Below, in pieces: positions 21,439-30,331 of a stretch of 37,883 bases of DNA. The DNA comes from a virus. The stretch spans positions 1 to 37,883 of the IMG/VR virus record IMGVR_UViG_3300042090_001067; one strand, written 5' to 3'. Every line of letters starts with the position of its first letter. The stretch's first letter is position 1. Under the pieces are notes generated by a model, which was given only the letters and a program-made list of their open reading frames with translations, was not told the DNA's origin and searched no databases. A program made the translations under genes and the position numbers.

Positions 21439-23814
21439 TCATCCTTGCCACATTCTCCCTGCTTTCCTGATCCATAATACCTGTGCATCAATCTGGACTT
21501 GCTGCTGTTGAAGTTCTGCAGACATTTGTAAATCGGAAAATGTATATTGCAACGTGAGAAAATTGGCTCTAGTGGGGCAATAGACACGTTGCCAAAATTT
21601 AGTTCCTTGAGGCGCAACGGCAAATGAAGACGGGGACATCGGGATTACGGTATTGAAAAAAGTATCCGGTTCTTCAGGCGAACTACCTGGAATTTGATTG
21701 TTTGAAAGCGTGTTGGAGGGCGTTTCATCGTCATAATTCAAATAGACATATAGAGATATTTCACCATTTTGGATGGCCTGCATCAGAATATCCAAATATC
21801 CCATCTGGATGTTCTGCCCTTCATCCATGAAGTTAAATTTCTTACTATTTACGTAAAAATTTTCACGGATGTTGATTACACCCATGCCGATATAGGTTCC
21901 TGCTGGCGATCCCACAACGGGAATGTCGAATTTATTTGTCGCTGAATTGAAGGATCGGAGCGTAAAGTTGTTAGCATCTATAACAACAATGGAATAGACG
22001 CCCGCATTCAGATCTGAGAATGGTGTCGACGCGGGTATCCCACTTATGCCTATCACAAAACCCGACTGCATATTGTGATTAGAACTAGTAACTTGAGCGA
22101 TTCCCGAGCCATTATTGACTATGTTTGATATGTAAAGACTAGGATCATTTACGGTATTTTGATCCAATATCTCTATGAAACCTTGCTGATTTCCTCCACA
22201 GATAAACGGGTCTTCCAAGTCATCGTCTAGCCAGGTCCCTTCATATTGAATCCAATTTTCCGGTATCTGAAGCCAAGTGATATTTCTTTGCTGTTGATAG
22301 TTTCCTAAGGCTGTTAATGAATCGTTAAAAATGGCCCACGAATCATTCTCGTAGTTGTATACCAGCCTTGCGGTGGGGAATATCCAATTGGTATTCACGA
22401 TATTTGGATAGAATGCCACTAAAGGGATTGTCCAGAAGGCGAGCTTATTTGGGAAATTTCTGATGCCTTGAATACGTGCGACGCCATTGTTCATCGAATT
22501 GAAGTTGAAAACAAAGTCCGGAATCTTGATGTCGATGCGCTCTGACTTATAACTATCACACTCTACGATGCCCTTATCGCCTATGCCTACGAGGCTTGTG
22601 TCGAATTGTACTGAAGAAAAGGTGCTCTCTATGCCCAACTCACTATTTACCTTTTCAACTTGAAACGGAGCGATTGCCCGCCCTGTATAACGAAGCTGCC
22701 AAGTAGAACGCTCGCAATAAATAACAAGATTATCGCGCACAAAGCCGACAGATATAATATCTTCGCTAGTTGGTATATTAAGGAATCCCCCCTGACCTCG
22801 TATATCATCTCTCCATGACCCCGTTGCAGGAGGCCCCGCCGAATATGGGATGAATGGATTGCCTATCGTCGACCAACGTATACGGTTGGAATAATTCTGA
22901 GCACTTCCTGCTCCCCCTGCAGTTAATCCTTCATAGGTATTGAAGACAACCATGCGACCGCGAAATGGGAGGTTACACAACCAGTTGTAAAGCGAATTTG
23001 TGGCGTCTATTCGATTCCATGTTCCAGATGTGAAATCCAACCATGTAAAGCCCCCTGTTATTCTAGGAGGGTCTCCACCGCCTGATTCGCCTCCACTTCC
23101 ATTTGTCACCCAAAAAAGTTTATTTCCAGCATCCGATGACATGGATGGAAAGGGAGGAATCGATCCCGTCCAGTAATTTGTAGTCCAAAAAAAATCTGTT
23201 CCGGAAATGTCCAAGCCCGCAGCGTTCCAAGTGGTGCCAGGAATAAATTCCTGAAATTCATCATTTGAGCTGTTAAAGATATAGGCGTATTTTTGATCGA
23301 AAAATACAGTCTGATCATTAGCGCTATTTTGCAATTCTCGCGTTCTGATCCCCATCACAGGAAGACCAGGATAATAATTCAACTGGCCTGTAACTGCTAT
23401 CCCCGTTCCTGCTGTATGAGTAAGAACAACAGCACCCGTTACATAATTTATCATGCCTGAATTTCCTGGAGTCGTACTCGAGAGGGTTCCATTGCCGTTA
23501 TCAGTAAATGTTATCCCCCCAAAAACAAAAGCCGCTGCTGATACTGTTGCAGTTGGTTCGGTGATAGCTGGTGATATTTGAGTAAAAACATTAAAAGACC
23601 ACGGAGAGGCTCCGGTAACGCCAAAATTTGCGTTCATTAAAAGCCGTTTAAGACGCCCTAGAAATTGATATCCTTGTTTCCGAAGTATCCTTTCGCGCCA
23701 CACATAGGCATTTTGCAATACCGGATAGGCATCATTAGGAAGCAGGAAATCCTCTCTGTTTTGGATTAGGCCGCTAGCCATTCCAGTAATCTTTAGCGGC
23801 TGATAGGGTGCCAT
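21439..23814 (-). CDS. Tail stabilisation protein, P22 gp10-like
   Basis: A 791-residue protein from the ATG at 23814, which overlaps the previous stop (TGATG) and has AGGGG upstream; a start 11 codons earlier lies inside that gene. The N-terminus MAPYQPLKITGMASGLIQNR and VLQNAYVWRERILRKQGYQF fit proteins that plug the portal after packaging. Beta-propeller-like segments follow. Residues about 580-660 contain a small beta module (HNMQSGFVIGISGIPAST) like those of the head proteins at 25401 and 25856. The C-terminus recruits further tail parts by inference. Confidence 0.65.
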   Translation of the reverse strand: MAPYQPLKITGMASGLIQNREDFLLPNDAYPVLQNAYVWRERILRKQGYQFLGRLKRLLMNANFGVTGASPWSFNVFTQISPAITEPTATVSAAAFVFGGITFTDNGNGTLSSTTPGNSGMINYVTGAVVLTHTAGTGIAVTGQLNYYPGLPVMGIRTRELQNSANDQTVFFDQKYAYIFNSSNDEFQEFIPGTTWNAAGLDISGTDFFWTTNYWTGSIPPFPSMSSDAGNKLFWVTNGSGGESGGGDPPRITGGFTWLDFTSGTWNRIDATNSLYNWLCNLPFRGRMVVFNTYEGLTAGGAGSAQNYSNRIRWSTIGNPFIPYSAGPPATGSWRDDIRGQGGFLNIPTSEDIISVGFVRDNLVIYCERSTWQLRYTGRAIAPFQVEKVNSELGIESTFSSVQFDTSLVGIGDKGIVECDSYKSERIDIKIPDFVFNFNSMNNGVARIQGIRNFPNKLAFWTIPLVAFYPNIVNTNWIFPTARLVYNYENDSWAIFNDSLTALGNYQQQRNITWLQIPENWIQYEGTWLDDDLEDPFICGGNQQGFIEILDQNTVNDPSLYISNIVNNGSGIAQVTSSNHNMQSGFVIGISGIPASTPFSDLNAGVYSIVVIDANNFTLRSFNSATNKFDIPVVGSPAGTYIGMGVINIRENFYVNSKKFNFMDEGQNIQMGYLDILMQAIQNGEISLYVYLNYDDETPSNTLSNNQIPGSSPEEPDTFFNTVIPMSPSSFAVAPQGTKFWQRVYCPTRANFLTLQYTFSDLQMSAELQQQQVQIDAQVLWIRKAGRMWQG

Positions 23815-24956
23815 CAGAACCCCTGACCGATTCCCCATCCCCCGCATGAACTATTTCCATAGTTGGTGCTGTTGAACAGAGTGATATTGGGTTGATTTAT
23901 TTCTTCCACAGCCTGTCTCTCCAAGACAAGACCTTCTTGTCTCATAAAGCCCTCTCGAAGATTTTCTACTCCTTCCATATCTTGTCGATCTCTTAATATC
24001 TCCATGGCCGCGCCGTAGGCTATATATTGCGCCCATTGATTCAACACGGGGCTGTCTGTGGTATTCATGAATTGAGCAGGCGTCTGATAAGTTTCCACTT
24101 CACAGAGGTAAACATTTTCTGGAACTGGACGTATCGTAAGTTCGTTATTCCAGAATAAGAGATTATAAGGACGGCCTACCTGATACTGTGCGGCCCATAC
24201 GTTAATCATCATTCCAGCCGCCGGAGCAACTGGAAACGTTATCGTTATTTCTGTCGTGACGTAATTAACCGTTCCACAATATTGCGGAGTAAGTGGACTT
24301 GGAGGCGAAGGGACTGGAAGAGGAGAAAGCGGTGGAATCGCCGGCTGCTGGGCATTGTTAGAGTCGAGATAAACGTTGTTACCAACATTGTTCTGGTTGA
24401 GAAATAGAAGCTGTCCGGTGGTGGTGTTGGAACCTATCCCATATGCATTTGTAACAGCGCCACCATCATCTATAATGCGGATGGGGTTGCCATTTTTATC
24501 GATGCCGCCAATCACAAGCTGAGTGCTTAATATCCCAAAATTGGGCTGCGGGAATGGGTTCTGATTATTGCCAAAAAGGACAAATGAAAATTGTGTTTTC
24601 ACACCATCGCCTGCTATAGGCTGATATTGCGTGGGATATCTAGGGTATAGATTATAAAGCTGGTCTCTATTCTTGAAAAAATTACCCTGAATGCCTTCAA
24701 AATAGACGGGAGCGCGAAAACCCTGTAGATTGTTTACGTCTACAGGATATCGGTCCACATTAGGAATGGTCAAAAACTTATATACAGATCGCTGTTGATC
24801 AATCTTGATCGCGTATGGGAAGTCATTATTGTAAAAATTATTGACATATTGCTGGATTAAAGCGCTCGTCAAGGATGCCTGACTTGCTGAAGCCGTTAGT
24901 CTTCTTACTTTGCTTTCTATGAATGCATAGGTGCTATTCGCCTGTGCTATCGTCAT
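23814..24956 (-). CDS. Head-tail connector/tail adaptor protein
   Basis: A 380-residue protein. The N-terminal helices IESKVRRLTASASQASLTSA and the following FYNNDFPYAIKI resemble adaptor proteins of metagenomic podoviruses that dock under the portal. The middle (100-250) is an inserted beta domain with a Pro-rich loop (PPLSPLPVPSPPSPLTPQ). The end (YGAAMEILRDRQDMEGVENL) is helical. Overlaps the next gene by one base. Confidence 0.6.
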   Translation of the reverse strand: MTIAQANSTYAFIESKVRRLTASASQASLTSALIQQYVNNFYNNDFPYAIKIDQQRSVYKFLTIPNVDRYPVDVNNLQGFRAPVYFEGIQGNFFKNRDQLYNLYPRYPTQYQPIAGDGVKTQFSFVLFGNNQNPFPQPNFGILSTQLVIGGIDKNGNPIRIIDDGGAVTNAYGIGSNTTTGQLLFLNQNNVGNNVYLDSNNAQQPAIPPLSPLPVPSPPSPLTPQYCGTVNYVTTEITITFPVAPAAGMMINVWAAQYQVGRPYNLLFWNNELTIRPVPENVYLCEVETYQTPAQFMNTTDSPVLNQWAQYIAYGAAMEILRDRQDMEGVENLREGFMRQEGLVLERQAVEEINQPNITLFNSTNYGNSSCGGWGIGQGF

Positions 24957-24958
24957 TT

Positions 24959-25399
24959 TTATGCCACTTGAAATGAAACGGGAACCATTTTATGAAGCCA
25001 TTCACCTTCTTCATCTCTGTCTAAAGGCGATTCGTCTTTTTTGATAGGACTGCCATCAATGCTTACAAGTCCACTTCTTTTTGGCATATGTCGCCTTCTA
25101 TCATTTACTTCATTGATGAGGCCCATTGGGACTTCATAGACCTTGCCTGGAATGAAATGCCATATTTGGATAGGCTCGCCAGAACCCGCACAATATGGTT
25201 TCGTTAATCTCTCATGTTTTCCACGAGCATTCATATATTCAGCTTTTACTAGCTTGGCTTCAGATTTTTTTCGAGCTTCCATTTCTTTTTTGTGTTCGGT
25301 TTTCATGTGTTTAAAATCATCCGCCGGAACACTATTCGTAAGCACATTTATCAATCCGTGCATTTCTCCAGACGTCGTTGCCATGGCTACATGTGACAT
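24959..25399 (-). CDS. Conserved phage protein in the head-tail block
   Basis: A 146-residue protein: a Lys/Glu-rich helix (30-60), then HERLTKPYCAGSGEPIQIW and PGKVYEVPMGLINEVND, a pattern I associate with a conserved structural protein near podovirus capsid genes. Probably a head completion or minor capsid protein. Weak ribosome site (AGGTAA). Confidence 0.55.
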   Translation of the reverse strand: MSHVAMATTSGEMHGLINVLTNSVPADDFKHMKTEHKKEMEARKKSEAKLVKAEYMNARGKHERLTKPYCAGSGEPIQIWHFIPGKVYEVPMGLINEVNDRRRHMPKRSGLVSIDGSPIKKDESPLDRDEEGEWLHKMVPVSFQVA

Positions 25400-25400
25400 G

Positions 25401-25796
25401 CTAGTTACCTATGTTGTTATATGATTGAAACGGGACAGACAAGCTGCTTCCGTTTGTGTATTGATAATTTCTACTTCCCGCAGGAGCTATTGTCGCGGGT
25501 TGTTCAGTGTTCCCAGATGGGACAACAAAAGCGTCAAACAAAGAAGAGTCAACGTTAACAGTAAAATTCGGGCCACTAATGGCCGTTATCGTTCCTATGA
25601 TGTTGTTGGCCTGATACATGCCATATGCATAAGGGACGAACAATCTCACAGACATTCCGACGATATAAGTGTTAGCTTCTGTCGAGGGATTCCCTATTTC
25701 CACCGTAATCACCATTGGCAACGATTGTGTGATTGCCGTTATCACCAATGCACTAGGAACGGTGATTACTGGCGGCAAGTAGTTGTTGGCCATCAT
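25401..25796 (-). CDS. Head decoration/fibre protein, short form
   Basis: A 131-residue beta protein. The segment from MSVRLFVPYAYGMYQANNII to FTVNVDSSLFDAFVVPSG is a module repeated in the product at 25856 (VEFTIPGSFGMVQLNNYYLP, FTINVNTSGFTAFAFPASAS). It resembles beta modules of the E1-FCCH type found in phage head proteins. Two ATGs in a row; AGGTA just upstream is part of a small hairpin (25801-25815). Confidence 0.6.
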   Translation of the reverse strand: MMANNYLPPVITVPSALVITAITQSLPMVITVEIGNPSTEANTYIVGMSVRLFVPYAYGMYQANNIIGTITAISGPNFTVNVDSSLFDAFVVPSGNTEQPATIAPAGSRNYQYTNGSSLSVPFQSYNNIGN

Positions 25797-25800
25797 GGTC

Positions 25801-25840
25801 TACCTGTTTTAGGTAAAGGAAGGGACGAGTTGCCCCTTCC
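25801..25840 (-). terminator. Terminator/attenuator with second hairpin over the ribosome site
   Basis: GGAAGGG (25818-25824) pairs with CCCTTCC (25834-25840) with a 9-base loop; on the minus strand it is followed by TTTACC. Next, TACCT (25801-25805) pairs with AGGTA (25811-25815), covering the AGGTA ribosome site of the gene at 25796. This probably lowers expression of downstream tail genes relative to the capsid genes. Confidence 0.5.
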
Positions 25841-25855
25841 CTATTACTTTTAATC

Positions 25856-26899
25856 CTAGCTAGGAACCGGTGAATTGATGGTCCCCGTTTCCATCTTATA
25901 GGCCTGCCATACAATCGTATCGCCAGCCGATCCACCAGGGCTTTGTGCTCCAGCGGAAACCATCATGTAAGGCACAAAAATACCCGTTCTAAAGGGCACA
26001 TACTGGAAGTTATAGCCAGTCTGAATGCCAGTGATAGGATTATATGTGGCTTGCTGACCGGCGGGAGCAACTGTCGCGAACAGTTGTGCTGTAGGCGAAG
26101 AGGCGCTTGCTGGGAAGGCAAATGCGGTAAATCCGCTTGTGTTCACGTTAATCGTAAAAGTGTAAGCGGTTACGGCCGTGATGATAGGGGGCTTGTTTTG
26201 TGGTAGGTAATAGTTATTGAGTTGGACCATGCCAAATGAGCCTGGGATGGTGAACTCAACAGCTTGCCCAACTTGATAGTTATGCTGTTGAGAAACAGTC
26301 ACAACACCTTGTGTAGCTTGGGAAATGCCTGTTACATAGAGGTAACTTGGCTCTACCGGAGTATAAAGAGCTACACGTCTTACCATAAAGCTGGTGGCCG
26401 CAGTAGCAAATCCCGAAGAGTTTAACCCCAGAAGAGTGAACCCAGAACCAGATACAGACGAAATGGTAAATGTCATGCCCGAGATTTGTTGCATCCCAAC
26501 GGCATTATAAATAACGACTTGATCGCCATTTGAATATGTATTTGTCACGCTAGCCACAGCATTGGTCGCCTGCGTGATGGTCGTGCCCGTCAAAGCGGCT
26601 TGTGGAGCGGGAAACGAGTTGACATATGTAAACCCGTTGACGCTTTGTTGAGCAAATGTAGACACGTTCATGGCGTTGGACGAGCTATTCGATTTAAAAT
26701 AGTCAATCCCATCGTTGACAGCTGTCAAGCCACCACCGAACCATTCTCCCATCACATTACGCCCCGTAGATTGGGTTGTAGCCAATTGAGTGAGGTTATA
26801 GGTCTTAAAATAATCACAACCGGACGGAAGTGGAACAATCAAATTGATTGCAGTCGCGGGCTGAATTTGGGTGCCCTGAGAAACAATTGTAAAAGGCAT
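25856..26899 (-). CDS. Head decoration/fibre protein, long form
   Basis: A 347-residue protein. The N-terminal domain includes VPLPSGCDYFKTYNLTQLAT and FGGGLTAVNDGIDYFKSNSS. Two beta modules follow (about 115-165 and 195-290), the second homologous to the short gene at 25401. Placed directly after the major capsid gene, with AAGGAG before the ATG, so likely abundant in the virion as a decoration or head-fibre protein. Confidence 0.6.
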   Translation of the reverse strand: MPFTIVSQGTQIQPATAINLIVPLPSGCDYFKTYNLTQLATTQSTGRNVMGEWFGGGLTAVNDGIDYFKSNSSSNAMNVSTFAQQSVNGFTYVNSFPAPQAALTGTTITQATNAVASVTNTYSNGDQVVIYNAVGMQQISGMTFTISSVSGSGFTLLGLNSSGFATAATSFMVRRVALYTPVEPSYLYVTGISQATQGVVTVSQQHNYQVGQAVEFTIPGSFGMVQLNNYYLPQNKPPIITAVTAYTFTINVNTSGFTAFAFPASASSPTAQLFATVAPAGQQATYNPITGIQTGYNFQYVPFRTGIFVPYMMVSAGAQSPGGSAGDTIVWQAYKMETGTINSPVPS

Positions 26900-26908
26900 A
26901 TTGGCTCC

Positions 26909-27877
26909 TTATGAAGGCATGAAGGTTGTTACGTTTAGACCACTGATCCAGTTTTGGTTCGTAATCGCGCGAGCGATTGCAAATTTCGCGTATAACTGGC
27001 TGTTTTGGGCTACGCTAGAAACAACCCAAGGCGGTCTATACCCAATAACGGCTGTGTAGTTGTTCTGTTCGATTTTTGCAGCGGCTTCTAAGCCGTACAT
27101 AGGAATGGTGTAGATGGTATTGCCCTTAAGAGAGATACCAGGAGTCTTGGCGGCTTTCGATGAAACAAAGAATCGGAAACGGCTAATAGAGCAATATTCT
27201 TCTGGCCTGATACCTTCCTGAGTGGGGTATGCTGATTTAAGCAATACGCCCTGCACTTTTTGAAGGTCGGATGATAAGTTGGTGTTGGCCAAAGCAATAA
27301 ACGCATCGCGAACACCGCCGGTTGCGAATTTCAGCGTGGCTTCCAAGTTGGTAAGCATCGAACGAGCATCGTTTCCAAGAAGGATGTTTTCGATGTTGTT
27401 GACGTCATTCAAGGAAATGTTACTAGGCTGATCGCCGTTTAAGCCCCCTGTGGCGTTTAGATATGACACCGAACTTGAAAAAAGATCGCGCATCAAAAGA
27501 TCTTCCTTCTCACGTAACCATTGTCCTAGCAGTGCTGTGAACTTAGTTAGAGTCTTGGAATTCTCCCAAAGGACGAGCTGCTCGTTAGTAACAATAGATT
27601 TGGCATAGATTTCCATGGTAGCATCAATATCAGTACGGACAGGCACTTCTGAAGCGGGATCGATACCCGAACCATCCAGTTGACCACCATCTGTGGAAAG
27701 ACGCTCAAAACGAGACATACGCGTGGTTTTACCGATATAGCTTTCGGCATGGTGAAGATCCACACCAAAACTGTGAATCAAGTTAAACATTGGAGTAGAC
27801 AGTAGGTCTTCCGAAGCCTGCACAGGCAATTCGGGAGCCATATTCTGAATGCCGGTAATTCCGGTTGAAAAGGACAT
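26909..27877 (-). CDS. Major capsid protein, N4-gp56-type
   Basis: A 322-residue shell protein with the HK97 fold expected from the family. Signature region: TRMSRFERLSTDGGQLDGSG, then the VPVRTDIDATMEIYAKSIV segment, then WLREKEDLLMRDLF (about 52-130), as in N4-gp56 family capsid proteins. The end is GYRPPWVVSSVAQNSQLYAK and INQNW-like residues before a short tail. The ATG has AGAGAGG six bases upstream, inside a 47-base hairpin (27884-27930). It is followed by decoration proteins, the usual order. Confidence 0.85.
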   Translation of the reverse strand: MSFSTGITGIQNMAPELPVQASEDLLSTPMFNLIHSFGVDLHHAESYIGKTTRMSRFERLSTDGGQLDGSGIDPASEVPVRTDIDATMEIYAKSIVTNEQLVLWENSKTLTKFTALLGQWLREKEDLLMRDLFSSSVSYLNATGGLNGDQPSNISLNDVNNIENILLGNDARSMLTNLEATLKFATGGVRDAFIALANTNLSSDLQKVQGVLLKSAYPTQEGIRPEEYCSISRFRFFVSSKAAKTPGISLKGNTIYTIPMYGLEAAAKIEQNNYTAVIGYRPPWVVSSVAQNSQLYAKFAIARAITNQNWISGLNVTTFMPS

Positions 27878-27883
27878 ATGAAA

Positions 27884-27930
27884 CCTCTCTAAAATAAGTT
27901 GAAAATTGATTTCTACTTACGTTAGAGAGG
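27884..27930 (-). promoter_or_regulatory. Symmetrical leader hairpin sequestering the capsid gene ribosome site
   Basis: On the minus-strand RNA, CCTCTCTAA (from 27930-27922) pairs with TTAGAGAGG (27892-27884). Then a 3x3 internal loop, AAGT/ACTT, an A-A mismatch, GAAA/TTTC and a 5-base loop follow: 17 pairs in a symmetrical 47-base structure. The outer 3' arm is the AGAGAGG ribosome site, six bases from the ATG at 27877. It could act as a translation switch, a protein-binding site or an RNA stabiliser. Confidence 0.6.
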
Positions 27931-28158
27931 CGTAGGCTCTTTGACGGGGCGCGATCCCACCTTTTGCGCTGCATTCAAGATGTCAAATATTTTATTTAAA
28001 GACAATCACAATAACATTTCCCTTCTCCACGATGCTTGTGGAGCGGTTTCATTGCTATAAACTACATAAAATAAACTTTCAGATGATCAACATTTTCGAA
28101 ATTGTTATAAGGATCATAGATAGCGTATAATCAAAACCATTAACCATCGCGGGGTATC
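27931..28158. promoter_or_regulatory. Divergent regulatory region with promoter for the gene at 28159
   Basis: No gene is seen in this stretch. A perfect -10 TATAAT (28126-28131) with TTGTTA (28102-28107) 18 bases upstream drives the plus-strand pair. CTCCAC/GTGGAG (28025-28030 with 28038-28043) is a 6-base hairpin. On the minus strand TTGACA (27986-27981) is a perfect -35 box, but no -10 follows at normal spacing, so the capsid leader's own promoter is uncertain. Confidence 0.55.
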
Positions 28159-29022
28159 ATGTCTTCTCCTGTTAAAGGATCTTTTTCTTCTAACTTTCCA
28201 TTGATAAATCAGAACACACAAGGTAAATCTTTTTCTCCAACTCAAGAAGAATCAAAAATTGATATTGATCCTTACCTATTTTTTTCCGCTTATGAAGAAG
28301 ACCCTGAGTTCAGACATTTTGTCAAACAACAAAGAGACAATGAATTCAAACCTACCGATCTCACTTCGCTCATGATGGAAATGAGAAAAGAAATGAAAAG
28401 CGAAAAAGAAGAAAGGCAAAATCTTTCTAGAAAATTCGCAGAGATGGAAAATAAAATGGTCGAATCGGCGAAAAAAATCGATGTGCTTATAGAAGAAAAG
28501 AAAATCCTATCCGACAAGCTGGAAGAACAACAAATAAAATTTCAGAGACAACTCGAAATAAACCAGCAGAACGAAGTGGTTATTCGTGAATTAAGACTTG
28601 GAAGATCTGAAAGAGAAAGAGAGCTCCAACAAGTCATCAACCGACAAGATGAAGTAATACAAAATTTAAGAGAAGAAGCTCAATTGTCTAGACAAAGAGA
28701 AGTTGTTCATAATCAATTGGTTCAGGAAGTAAGACAGATTCCCAATACAATTTTGACTTTGACAGACGCCACAGCATCCATCACGCAGCACCGCCGTCCA
28801 GATCATTGTTGTTGTGATGGCATTGATAATTTCATACAACGTTCTTTCGATCTAAACTCTTGGACTTTAAACGGCTTCACAGTCGCAGTTAGAGCAGCCT
28901 CCACAGTCGGTAGAGCTTGGTTATGTGAAGAGTGCAGAGAAGATACCGACGATTGTTTCATTGGGGCGGGTTTTAAAGCGCTCTGTGCCGAAAACTGGAA
29001 TAGAAACCAAAACAGAACATAG
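28159..29022 (+). CDS. Coiled-coil protein with cysteine-rich C-terminus (accessory gene)
   Basis: A 287-residue protein: Ser/Asn/Pro-rich disordered N-terminus (1-35), a long coiled coil (about 60-195, Glu/Lys/Gln/Arg heptads), then a compact C-terminal domain with seven or more cysteines (HCCCDGID, LCEECREDTDDC, then LCAEN). It has its own promoter and sits against the late genes, as morons do. Such a layout recalls secreted or effector-like proteins of intracellular bacteria, but there is no family match and no signal peptide. Confidence 0.6.
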   Translation: MSSPVKGSFSSNFPLINQNTQGKSFSPTQEESKIDIDPYLFFSAYEEDPEFRHFVKQQRDNEFKPTDLTSLMMEMRKEMKSEKEERQNLSRKFAEMENKMVESAKKIDVLIEEKKILSDKLEEQQIKFQRQLEINQQNEVVIRELRLGRSERERELQQVINRQDEVIQNLREEAQLSRQREVVHNQLVQEVRQIPNTILTLTDATASITQHRRPDHCCCDGIDNFIQRSFDLNSWTLNGFTVAVRAASTVGRAWLCEECREDTDDCFIGAGFKALCAENWNRNQNRT

Positions 29023-29028
29023 GATTAT

Positions 29029-29499
29029 ATGGTCAACACATTTGCGGTGGACGTTTCTCCACAAAATTTTTATCTTCATGAGGCCGCTTGTTATCTCGAG
29101 ATAGAACAATATAACCAAAAAAAAACTAATAGAAAAAATGAAGAGATAATACAATTGCTGAAAGAAAAGGTCGACGCACTAAAAAGTGAAAACGAAAAAT
29201 CAATCGCAATCCAGAACTTATTGCTGCAAAAGCTTCAAGCACAAAAAATAACTGAAATAACTGCGGAAAATGTTAATGACTATGATATGCCTAGAATGAT
29301 AGCCGTAGCTGTTTTAATCGCACCTCATTTCATCCTTCCAATTATCTTCGTATCACTTGCAGAAAATGCCTATCTCTATGGGTTTTCATTTGAATATTGG
29401 AATGATCAAAAGGGGACATGGACATGTTCCACTATCGATTCATCAGGTAAAATATTGAGTCATCTTGCAGGATGGAAAGGCGAATATCATTATAGATAG
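29029..29499 (+). CDS. Coiled-coil membrane protein (accessory gene)
   Basis: A 156-residue protein: a coiled coil at about 28-75 (IIQLLKEKVDALKSENEKSI), one membrane segment near 89-110 (MIAVAVLIAPHFILPIIFVS), and a C-terminal domain with aromatic residues (YLYGFSFEYWNDQKGTWTCS). It lies six bases after the gene at 28159 and ends at a hairpin, so the pair is one transcript. Possible roles are host modification or superinfection exclusion; unproven. Confidence 0.6.
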   Translation: MVNTFAVDVSPQNFYLHEAACYLEIEQYNQKKTNRKNEEIIQLLKEKVDALKSENEKSIAIQNLLLQKLQAQKITEITAENVNDYDMPRMIAVAVLIAPHFILPIIFVSLAENAYLYGFSFEYWNDQKGTWTCSTIDSSGKILSHLAGWKGEYHYR

Positions 29500-29505
29500 G
29501 ATGAT

Positions 29506-29540
29506 GGGGCCATTTGCTGTAAAAAGTCAAAAATAGCCCC
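29506..29540. terminator. Hairpin ending the accessory gene pair
   Basis: GGGGC-C-ATTT (29506-29515) pairs with AAAT-A-GCCCC (29531-29540) with one C-A mismatch and a 15-base loop. It lies between the convergent ends of the accessory gene (29499) and the scaffold gene (29550). There is no strong T-run on either side. Confidence 0.45.
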
Positions 29541-29549
29541 GTGAATGTC

Positions 29550-30317
29550 TTATACGCCGTTTATGATTCTTTTCATTTCGGCGTATCTAGCCGCCCTTTT
29601 AGCTTCTATGTCTTGCATATTGCTGAAAGATCTAGCCTCTCCAGGTTGTGTTATGCCATGAGAAGAAATAGACTTGGGTTTATTCATATTGATTTCAGCT
29701 TTTTGTGCTTCTTTTTTGGCCGTGGTGTTATTGGGAACGAATTTCTTAATGGCGTTATAAATATCCGACCACTTATCAAAATCATCATGGAGACGTTGCA
29801 GGGGCCGGCTAATTTCTGGATAATGGTAATCTAGATAATCCAGATTTTCTTGCGAAATCACCTGGTTCAAATCGGGATAAGTCTTCATCAACCTATTCGG
29901 ATATTCTTGTTTCTCACGTTCTATTCTAGCCTTTTCTGCTGCTGCCTCTCTAATGGATAAAGCCGCTTGCACCTTTTTTTCTATACGTTCATCTTCAGTC
30001 TCTTCTGGTCTATCATAACTCTGTTGTTCTACGTGATGGCTGCTTTTTGAAAATGCCGCCTCCATCGCCGCTTTCAATGCTTCCACTTCGGCTTGTTTTT
30101 CTAATGCTTTACGTTCCGCGGCTTCTCTATCTGCACGATCCTTTTTCCTTGCTTCTCTGAATGCTTTCCAATTGGGATCTTCTGGTGCTTCCCCTTTATT
30201 TTCTTGCTGTGATTTATTTTCTAATGGTGTCATTTCAGGCGATTTGTCATTTTTCGCCTCAACTTTTTCTTGTTGAAAAACGGCTTCTGATTTAATGTCT
30301 GGCGGACTTAATGTCAT
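29550..30317 (-). CDS. Capsid scaffolding protein
   Basis: A 255-residue highly charged, helical protein located between portal and capsid genes. Disordered acidic N-terminus (1-50), then DPNWKAFREARKKDRADREA and a Lys/Glu/Ala helix (about 50-95), a folded middle (PDLNQVISQENLDYLDYHYP), and a basic helical end (AKRAARYAEMKRIINGV) suited to bind the capsid shell. AAGGAGG ribosome site at 30331-30325, which abuts the ATG of the divergent gene at 30332. Confidence 0.75.
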   Translation of the reverse strand: MTLSPPDIKSEAVFQQEKVEAKNDKSPEMTPLENKSQQENKGEAPEDPNWKAFREARKKDRADREAAERKALEKQAEVEALKAAMEAAFSKSSHHVEQQSYDRPEETEDERIEKKVQAALSIREAAAEKARIEREKQEYPNRLMKTYPDLNQVISQENLDYLDYHYPEISRPLQRLHDDFDKWSDIYNAIKKFVPNNTTAKKEAQKAEINMNKPKSISSHGITQPGEARSFSNMQDIEAKRAARYAEMKRIINGV

Positions 30318-30331
30318 TGTGGAGCCTCCTT

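Noticed and set aside
27941-27975. tRNA-like 3' end (GGGGCGCGATCCC)
   Set aside because: No proper T-arm pairing and no matching acceptor, D or anticodon arms upstream.
27958-27986. Minus-strand promoter from the perfect TTGACA at 27986-27981
   Set aside because: The base positions where a -10 box should be read AAGGTG; no usable -10 within 15-19 bases.
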